9,424 nt of DNA from Phycisphaerales bacterium (GTDB lineage Bacteria; Planctomycetota; Phycisphaerae; Sedimentisphaerales; Anaerohalosphaeraceae), in contig DRGS01000163.1 of the NCBI GenBank assembly GCA_011053245.1, forward strand, positions 1-9,424, written 5' to 3'. A program made the translations under genes and the position numbers. Numbering within the stretch: position 1 is the first letter of the stretch; every line of letters starts with the position of its first letter. The notes under the pieces were generated by a model, which was not told the DNA's origin, made no database searches, and saw nothing but the letters and a program-made list of their open reading frames with translations. Below, piece after piece: positions 1 to 4,500 of this stretch.

Positions 1-772
1 CCGCCTGGTCTACAAGTACACCGTGCGTTGCACCGACAATTATACGTTTTGCTCCTCGTTTTTTTAATAGGTTCGCCGCCCCGCATAACGTACCCGCCGT
101 CGAGATCATATCGTCGCACATCACAATGTTCCTGCCCGCCACTTCGCCGATTATCTCGTTGCACTCGACTTCACTGCCGTTAACGCGCCTTTTATGTATG
201 ATCGCAAGCTCGCCGCCCAATGCCGAAGCATATCGCGAAGCCGTTTTCATGTTGCCCGCATCCGGAGCGACAACCGTAAGGTCTTTCAGGTTCTTACTCT
301 TGAAGTATTTGACCAGTTCACGCTCAGCCAAAAGGTGATCCACTGGAATATCAAAAAAGCCCTGCAACTGGGCCGCGTGAAGATCAATACCTACGACCCT
401 GTCGGCCCCGGCTATCGTTATCAGGTTCGCAACCAGCTTAGCTGTTATAGGAACCCTGCCCTCGTCCTTCCTGTCCTGACGGGCATAACCGAAGTAAGGA
501 ACAACCGCTGTGATCCGTGCCGCACTCGCCCGCTTAAGACAATCAAGAAATATCAAAAGCTCCATTAAATTAGCATCAACCGGCGTACACGTCGACTGAA
601 CAACAAAACAGTCCGCACCGCGAACATCGTCTTCGAGCTTGATTATCTTCTCTCCATCCGGAAAACGATCGATCTTTACCTTACCCAAAGGCACATCAAT
701 ATACTCGCAGATCGCCTCCGTCAAAGCCGGATTACCCGAACCGCCAAAAACTTTTATTGGATGATTGATCAT
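1..772 (-). CDS. prs: Ribose-phosphate pyrophosphokinase (PRPP synthase), 3' end beyond window
   Basis: Catalyses ribose 5-phosphate + ATP to PRPP + AMP in the cytoplasm, feeding purine, pyrimidine, His, Trp and NAD synthesis. Reading the minus strand from the ATG at 772 gives MINHPIKVFGGSGNPALTEA and 257 complete codons; class I enzymes have about 315, so roughly 60 residues are outside. Visible family motifs are the flexible nucleotide segment YFGYARQDRKDEGRVPITAK, DLHAAQLQGFFDIPVDHL, PDAGNMKTA, the KRR catalytic loop before VNGSEVE, and the PRPP loop DDMISTAGTL. That last motif has Ser where E. coli has Asp (DDMIDTGGT). The start lies 16 bases behind the glmU stop, so the two are almost certainly one transcript; the ribosome site is weak (GGGAT). 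I am sure of the family; only the missing C-terminus is unseen. Confidence 0.96.
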   Translation of the reverse strand, partial: MINHPIKVFGGSGNPALTEAICEYIDVPLGKVKIDRFPDGEKIIKLEDDVRGADCFVVQSTCTPVDANLMELLIFLDCLKRASAARITAVVPYFGYARQDRKDEGRVPITAKLVANLITIAGADRVVGIDLHAAQLQGFFDIPVDHLLAERELVKYFKSKNLKDLTVVAPDAGNMKTASRYASALGGELAIIHKRRVNGSEVECNEIIGEVAGRNIVMCDDMISTAGTLCGAANLLKKRGAKRIIVGATHGVLVDQA

Positions 773-788
773 AATTATCCCGTTATTA

Positions 789-1829
789 CTATGCTACTAT
801 TGACTTCTGTGAGCTTCTGGATTTCTTGAGACGGCGGGCTTTCCGGCTCGCCACGCTTTTCTTCATTGTGCCCTTATACGAAAAAACATTTGAGTCCGTT
901 CCGTCCGCCAATTCGGCTTTATCTTTCAAGTAAGCAAACGGCCCTACTCTGCAATTAGCGCCTATCTTTACTTCGCCGTGAATATATGTAAACGGCTCGA
1001 TAACCGTATCCTGACCGATCTCGGTCCTTACGTCTATCCATGTATTATCAAGATCGACGATAGTAACACCGTTATCCATAAACTCGCGCTGTATCCGCCG
1101 CTGCATTATCTTACTCGCCTCACTAAGCTGAAGACGATTATTGATACCCATCGAATCTTCCGCCGCCACCGCCGTAACCGCGACAACCTTATGCCCGCTG
1201 GAAATAGCTATATGCACCGCGTCAGTGAGATAGTATTCATTCTTAACATTATTGGGTGTTATTTTTTCAATCGCTTCAAGCAAAACCGGTATATCAAAGC
1301 AGTAATAAGCAGGATTCACTTCCTTGATCTTACGTTGTTCGTCCGTGCAATCGTTTTCTTCAACGATCCCCTGCATGTTCCCATAGTCATCACGAGCTAT
1401 ACGCCCATACCCCGCCGGCTCATCGAGCACAGTCGTCGCAAGCGTAACCGCCGCCATTTCCGAACCGTGCTTTTCAATAAGCGTCTTTAGCGTCTCCGTC
1501 CGGATAAGCGGTGCGTCACCGCACAATATCAAAGCCTGACCCTCTATGCCGACAAGATGCTCCTTGCAGCACAGAACAGCATGGCCGGTACCCTTTTGTT
1601 CGACTTGCTCGACAAAGACAATATCACTACTGTCTTTATATCGTTCGACGACCTGTTCCTTACCGTACCCGACAACGACGATTATCTTCTCGACCCCGGA
1701 TTGCCTGCACGCATCGATAACATAATCAAGCATCGGCCGACCGCACACCTCGTGCAGAACCTTGACAACCTTCGTATTCATCCGGCTGCTCTGACCCGCT
1801 GCTAAAATTATCGCTATTCGTTTACTCAT
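789..1829 (-). CDS. glmU: GlmU-type UDP-GlcNAc pyrophosphorylase with truncated beta-helix domain
   Basis: Makes UDP-N-acetylglucosamine from GlcNAc-1-phosphate and UTP for peptidoglycan and envelope sugars. Residues 1 to about 230 form a complete nucleotidyltransferase domain: LAAGQSSRM with K23 of VVKVLH, QVEQKGTGHAVL, CGDAPLI, GYGRIARD, EVNPAYYCFD (usually EVNTG/EVNSG) and NEYYLTDAVHIA. Linker and first left-handed beta-helix coils follow (DNGVTIVD, TWIDVRTEIGQDTVIEPFTY, IGANCRVGPFAYL), up to about residue 305. A short Lys/Arg/Ser-rich tail ends the protein at 346 residues, against about 450 for bifunctional GlmU. The acetyltransferase active site and acetyl-CoA region are absent, and prs begins 16 bases later, so no downstream remnant can hold them. 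The first stage (GlcN-1-P acetylation) must come from elsewhere if it is made here. I chose ATG 1829; an in-frame GTG at 1835 is the alternative. No clear Shine-Dalgarno is seen. Confidence 0.93.
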   Translation of the reverse strand: MSKRIAIILAAGQSSRMNTKVVKVLHEVCGRPMLDYVIDACRQSGVEKIIVVVGYGKEQVVERYKDSSDIVFVEQVEQKGTGHAVLCCKEHLVGIEGQALILCGDAPLIRTETLKTLIEKHGSEMAAVTLATTVLDEPAGYGRIARDDYGNMQGIVEENDCTDEQRKIKEVNPAYYCFDIPVLLEAIEKITPNNVKNEYYLTDAVHIAISSGHKVVAVTAVAAEDSMGINNRLQLSEASKIMQRRIQREFMDNGVTIVDLDNTWIDVRTEIGQDTVIEPFTYIHGEVKIGANCRVGPFAYLKDKAELADGTDSNVFSYKGTMKKSVASRKARRLKKSRSSQKSIVA

Positions 1830-1924
1830 AAGCACTTAACTAACTAAAAACCAGCAATTAACTATCACGCAATTTCGCGGACAACATCTTTACTATTACT
1901 AATTCCCGTCCAACGTGAGACGAG

Positions 1925-1941
1925 AGTGCCTATCAGGCACT
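1925..1941 (-). other. Small stem-loop at the 3' end of tRNA-Gln
   Basis: AGTGCC and GGCACT form a 6-bp stem with a 5-base loop, starting at the discriminator base of the tRNA. There is no T-run after it, so it is not a classical terminator. It may mark the 3' processing region of the tRNA precursor or be a weak transcription barrier before glmU. Confidence 0.35.
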
Positions 1942-2012
1942 TACCCGGCCAGGACTTGAACCTGGAATGCGAGGATCAAAACCTCGAGTGTTGCCAATTA
2001 CACCACCGGGTA
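1941..2012 (-). tRNA. tRNA-Gln (anticodon UUG)
   Basis: A complete 72-nt cloverleaf can be drawn by hand on the minus strand. The acceptor is TACCCGG paired with CCGGGTA, with discriminator A. The D arm is GTGT/ACAC with loop AATTGGCA. The anticodon arm is CGAGG/CCTCG with loop TTTTGAT, giving anticodon TTG for CAA glutamine codons. The variable loop is 4 nt, and the T arm is CCAGG/CCTGG with loop TTCAAGT. The U1-A72 pair is typical of glutamine tRNAs. The CCA end is not encoded and must be added by a nucleotidyltransferase. Placement ahead of prs recalls the tRNA-Gln/prs neighbourhood known in Pseudomonas, though there the partner gene is ispE. Confidence 0.96.
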
Positions 2013-2024
2013 ATGCAAATCCAA

Positions 2025-2052
2025 TCTATATTTTATATATTGGTTCTCGCAA
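2025..2052 (-). promoter_or_regulatory. Candidate promoter of tRNA-Gln
   Basis: On the minus strand TTGCGA (2047-2052) and TATAGA (2025-2030) are separated by 16 bases, placing the start near 2018, about six bases before the tRNA. The interval is very AT-rich. It also forms an imperfect hairpin, with CCAAT/ATTGG and TATA/TATA arms spanning 2021-2043, which overlaps the promoter. Confidence 0.5.
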
Positions 2053-2268
2053 ACAATACCAACAGACCAAGCCCGTTCGGGCATATCAATCACAATTTCC
2101 AACGCGAGCACTTACTACCCCTGAAGGGTATTCAAAGTTTGCACAACATGTCGCGAGGCCCGCTTAGCGAACCGGCTGGGCTCTGTCGGAGGCTTGAACT
2201 GGCCACGTCGCGAAACTGCCAGCCCCAAAAAATCATCGCAACCCCATGCGACAGAGCATTTCCAAAGC
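2053..2268 (-). ncRNA. Candidate structured RNA of unknown family upstream of tRNA-Gln
   Basis: No credible gene covers 2013-2446, yet this part is rich in inverted repeats. A perfect 9-bp pair GCTCTGTCG/CGACAGAGC joins 2249-2257 with 2180-2188. A second helix, GGGGCT/AGCCTC (2221-2226 with 2189-2194), stacks directly inside it, and GGC/GCC lies further in. Separate hairpins are TACCC/GGGTA (2116-2130), extended outward by ACTT/AAGT, and GCCCG/CGGGC (2071-2082). A good promoter begins just upstream, so transcription from the minus strand is favoured. Size (about 200 nt) would suit 6S RNA, but I cannot recognise its central bubble or any SRP, RNase P, tmRNA or riboswitch core. A leader of the tRNA-glmU-prs transcript is equally possible. 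The 3' end is a guess. Confidence 0.42.
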
Positions 2269-2271
2269 GGT

Positions 2272-2299
2272 AATATACACACTTACAAATAAATTGCAA
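2272..2299 (-). promoter_or_regulatory. Strong-looking sigma70-type promoter for the structured RNA
   Basis: On the minus strand TTGCAA (2294-2299) and TATATT (2272-2277) have a 16-base spacer, with a predicted start near 2265-2268. Directly upstream of the -35 are A and T tracts (2300-2316) resembling an UP element, as often found ahead of stable-RNA genes. This is the main argument for a minus-strand RNA here. Confidence 0.5.
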
Positions 2300-2319
2300 G
2301 TCTTTTTTCAAAAAAACTC

Positions 2320-2349
2320 AAAAAATGCGTTAACAGTACTGAAAAACGC
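2320..2349 (-). terminator. Terminator-like hairpin with T-run on the minus strand
   Basis: GCGTT/AACGC forms a 5-bp stem with a 13-base loop that contains the palindrome CAGTACTG, followed on the minus strand by A and six Ts. No minus-strand gene ends here. If active it would only stop antisense transcription coming out of the PEP-CTERM gene, about 20 bases before the structured-RNA promoter. It may be a chance product of A-tracts. Confidence 0.25.
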
Positions 2350-2397
2350 CCCCAGACCCAAAAAACACAAAAAATCGGATGAAACCACCTTTTATTC

Positions 2398-2426
2398 TTG
2401 ACAACGCCCGATAATACCTTTATTAT
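2398..2426 (+). promoter_or_regulatory. Near-consensus sigma70 promoter of the PEP-CTERM gene
   Basis: TTGACA (2398-2403), a 17-base spacer and TATTAT (2421-2426) give a nearly ideal promoter. The predicted start is around 2433, so the Shine-Dalgarno AGAGGAG (2435-2441) lies almost at the 5' end and the leader is only about 14 bases. Confidence 0.72.
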
Positions 2427-2446
2427 TAGAGGATAGAGGAGTTGGT

Positions 2447-3184
2447 GTGAAAAATCTGAGAAATTTAAACTATTTTGTCCATCTGTGCGGCGCACTTTTA
2501 TTGTTGCTCTGTATCCCTCTTTCTGCTTATACGATCCCCCAAACCTGGCCAGTAGGAGCCCCCCTTTTTCCTGGAGGAGAATTGGAGCAATTTATCCGGC
2601 CTGGTTCAAATAACTATTGGCCTCTGCCTGACGATGAGGTAATAAAGTTTCCAGAACCTGAAGAAACGGATTTCATAGCACCTGATCCTTGGGATTCGAG
2701 AGGAGCGTGGCGAGTCGATGGAAGTCCTGTCACGATGCCCTATAATTACTTAAACACCAATATTTCCTTAAATGTCGATAACCCAACAAGCAGTGATCTG
2801 TTATCTATTAGTGCTTGGAGTATGTTCACTGATAGTAGCCAAAAACAGCTAAGCGCAACATATACCATTGTAGACAACACCATTAATATAGATATTATTC
2901 TCCAGGACTTATATGGTGCCGAAGACATGTTCTTCGCTCAGGCTTTTACAAATGAAGGTGATACCGTAGATATTGGCGCACTGCTCGAAGGGCAATATAC
3001 GATAAACGCTAATATATATTTAACTCCCTGGGGTAGCAGTGAAGCTGAGCTATATGAATCGTATAGCACCTTCTTTGATGTTGTTTCTTCCGGTGACCAG
3101 TTTTCTTCTGTCACTACAGTGCCCGAACCTGCAACACTTATACTTCTTGCCTTGGGCGGTTTAGCTTTACATAGAAAACGCTAA
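2447..3184 (+). CDS. Exported PEP-CTERM domain protein of unknown function
   Basis: A 245-residue protein built for exosortase-mediated export. Residues 1-29 are a signal peptide (basic MKNLRN, then the hydrophobic ALLLLLCIPLSAY). The last 21 residues are a PEP-CTERM tail: VPEP, hydrophobic stretch LILLALGGLAL, basic end HRKR. Known PEP-CTERM proteins are recognised and cleaved by an exosortase and sent to the outer surface or extracellular matrix; no exosortase is in the window. The middle (30-220) is acidic, rich in Thr, Ser, Tyr and Asp, has only Cys in the signal peptide, and matches no family I know. Start: GTG 2447, five bases after AGAGGAG. It is the only plus-strand gene, stands alone with its own promoter, and is visibly more AT-rich than its neighbours, so it may be a late arrival. 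Confidence 0.85.
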   Translation: MKNLRNLNYFVHLCGALLLLLCIPLSAYTIPQTWPVGAPLFPGGELEQFIRPGSNNYWPLPDDEVIKFPEPEETDFIAPDPWDSRGAWRVDGSPVTMPYNYLNTNISLNVDNPTSSDLLSISAWSMFTDSSQKQLSATYTIVDNTINIDIILQDLYGAEDMFFAQAFTNEGDTVDIGALLEGQYTINANIYLTPWGSSEAELYESYSTFFDVVSSGDQFSSVTTVPEPATLILLALGGLALHRKR

Positions 3185-3277
3185 ATCTTGTGATATGAAA
3201 AGACCCACAGTTTCCTGCCAATAAGCCATTTACCCCGTCCACAAACCCCGATCTACGAAGCGATTCCACAACTAATT

Positions 3278-3298
3278 AATAGGGGACAGTCACCTATT
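3278..3298. repeat. Quasi-palindrome containing GGGGACAGTC, possible REP/IS200-like remnant
   Basis: A 21-base inverted repeat is centred on A3288: arms AATAGG.GAC and GTC.CCTATT match except one pair. It lies in the 138-base gap between the convergent PEP-CTERM gene and the M50 protease gene. From memory, GGGGACAGTC(A/C)CC(T)ATTT motifs recur in many bacterial genomes next to REP-associated tyrosine transposases. No transposase is here. It could equally act as a short bidirectional stem-loop between the two genes. Confidence 0.5.
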
Positions 3299-3322
3299 TA
3301 TCTCCCCCTGCCAACAAACCAC

Positions 3323-3904
3323 TCACCCCGGCAGCAGAGCAAACAGAAACCCAAATACAGGATCTATGACCTTGTCGATCACCCCCGTAAATAGACAGAC
3401 CACTAACACGATCAGCCAAACCCGGCCCCACTTCTTTGAAATTTGCGGACTTGCACCCGGAATAAGACAAGGCCATATCTTACTACCATCCAGTGGCGGG
3501 ATCGGCAGCAGATTAAAAGTCGCCAGCAGTGAATTAACAATAAAGATCGACGTACATATCCATTCCAGAACCCACCACGGCCGCAGATACAATATCCCCA
3601 GAGCTATCGCCGCCAGAACCAAATTCGCCGCAGGCCCCGCAAGAGAACTCAGCAGATAGTGAAACTTAGGCTTCTTAAAATTGTGCAGATTGACGATCAC
3701 CGGCTTACCCCACCCGAACCCGATGAAGAAAAGCGCGATCGTCCCCATCAGCGACATATGCCGCAGCGGATTAAGACTCACCCTGCCCATCTTCTCTGCT
3801 GTATGATCGCCAAGCCACTTCGCGCTTATCGCGTGCGCAGCCTCATGAAAGGTTAGCCCCACGACAAGCCCCGGCAAAAGCATAAGTGCAGTTTCTATAC
3901 CCAC
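3323..3904 (-). CDS. M50 (site-2 protease) family integral membrane zinc metalloprotease
   Basis: A 193-residue membrane protein of the compact site-2 protease group, which cleaves transmembrane or membrane-near segments. The zinc-binding motif HEAAH is at residues 20-24 in the first membrane helix. The third zinc ligand is Asp139 in NLLPIPPLDGS at 131-141. Between them are the family blocks MGRVSLNPLRHMSLMGT, GWGKPVIVN and LLSSLAGPAANLVLA. A further hydrophobic helix is near the C-terminus (VWLIVLVVCLFTGVID). Catalytic residues are intact. There is no PDZ or CBS domain, and substrates are unknown. The start is GTG 3904, bounded by an in-frame TAA two codons upstream; AAAAGG touches it, so initiation may be inefficient. 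ATG 3883 is the alternative. It follows mgtC by 104 bases on the same strand and may be its distal partner. Confidence 0.9.
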   Translation of the reverse strand: MGIETALMLLPGLVVGLTFHEAAHAISAKWLGDHTAEKMGRVSLNPLRHMSLMGTIALFFIGFGWGKPVIVNLHNFKKPKFHYLLSSLAGPAANLVLAAIALGILYLRPWWVLEWICTSIFIVNSLLATFNLLPIPPLDGSKIWPCLIPGASPQISKKWGRVWLIVLVVCLFTGVIDKVIDPVFGFLFALLPG

Positions 3905-3982
3905 CTTTTATACCATTCAAAAAATAATTGCGATTAGTGCGCGGTCTGATCTTTTAGCTCACAATGACTAAAAACCTATACA

Positions 3983-4008
3983 CGCGAAAGTAATAAATAC
4001 CGTTGGTA
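3983..4008 (-). repeat. Stop-linked repeat copy 1 (behind mgtC)
   Basis: Directly after the mgtC stop TAA, the minus strand reads TACCAACGGTATTTATTACT and then TTCGCG. AATACC/GGTATT makes a 6-bp hairpin with a 3-base loop. All but three of these 26 bases recur behind the receiver gene at 7218-7243. Probably a 3'-end RNA signal or weak terminator; the T-run is broken. Confidence 0.6.
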
Positions 4009-4467
4009 TTAGATCCCCTCTTCCTCTTTCTTTTTACCGGTCCCTTTCTTGTGGAGGTCGCTTCGAATCTTCTTTGCCAGCGGCGAAAGAACCACCAATA
4101 TCAGCAATGCAATGAATGTCGTCGCCGCACCAACAGCATACATACCCGATCCGCATGCGACCCCGATACTGGCCACCAACCACACACTCGCAGCCGTCGT
4201 CAAACCGTGCACGCCGCTGCCCTCATGGATCAAAACGCCCGCACCCAGAAAACCCACACCCGTTATAATGCCCGCCATCACCCTGCTGGCAGCGTCCGGC
4301 GAAGCACCCGAAGTCGCATGGGCAACACTCGTAAAAACCGCCGCACCGAGGCACACGAGAATATTCGTTCGCAAACCCGCCGGCTTACCGCTCAATGCCC
4401 TCTCAAAACCGATCGCCCCGCCAAAAAAAACCGCAGTTACCATTGCCAAAAGTTGATCCAAGTCCAT
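4009..4467 (-). CDS. MgtC/SapB family membrane protein
   Basis: A 152-residue inner-membrane protein. It carries the signature blocks of the MgtC N-terminal domain: FFGGAIGFERALSGKPAGLR at about 14-33, TNILVCLGAAVFTSVA, MAGIITGVGFLGAGVLI, and GLTTAASVWLVASIGVACGS. Four to five hydrophobic helices are visible, ending in a charged cytoplasmic tail (KKGTGKKKEEEGI). It lacks the soluble C-terminal ACT-like domain of Salmonella MgtC, as do many family members. In Salmonella and Mycobacterium, MgtC supports growth at low magnesium and, in Salmonella, inhibits the F-ATPase; whether that holds here is unknown. Start: ATG 4467 with GGGGA at 4475-4479, seven bases away. It is 33 bases after ftsK, so likely cotranscribed. 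It ends directly in a repeat shared with the receiver gene. Confidence 0.9.
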   Translation of the reverse strand: MDLDQLLAMVTAVFFGGAIGFERALSGKPAGLRTNILVCLGAAVFTSVAHATSGASPDAASRVMAGIITGVGFLGAGVLIHEGSGVHGLTTAASVWLVASIGVACGSGMYAVGAATTFIALLILVVLSPLAKKIRSDLHKKGTGKKKEEEGI

Positions 4468-4500
4468 GATTATGTCCCCAAAGTTTTAGTTAATTAAAAA

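Noticed and set aside
1836..1924. A separate promoter for glmU-prs
   Set aside because: TTGCGT and TTGTCC elements exist but no matching -10 at good spacing; readthrough from the tRNA promoter is as likely.
2180..2257. A possible SAM-type riboswitch on the plus strand (GGAGG, ACTGGCC, GCAACC fragments inside a closing stem)
   Set aside because: The fragments are in the wrong spacing, the conserved GAAGCC and GGTGCTAATTCC parts are absent, and the downstream plus-strand gene has its own promoter.
2053..2268. Naming the structured RNA as 6S, RNase P, SRP or tmRNA
   Set aside because: Length suits 6S, but no diagnostic core of any of these RNAs can be seen; ACAGAG alone is not enough for RNase P.
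2283..2495. A 70-codon minus-strand open frame across the PEP-CTERM promoter
   Set aside because: No ribosome site, low-complexity Phe/Leu-rich product from A/T tracts, and it overlaps a near-consensus promoter and the start of a real gene.
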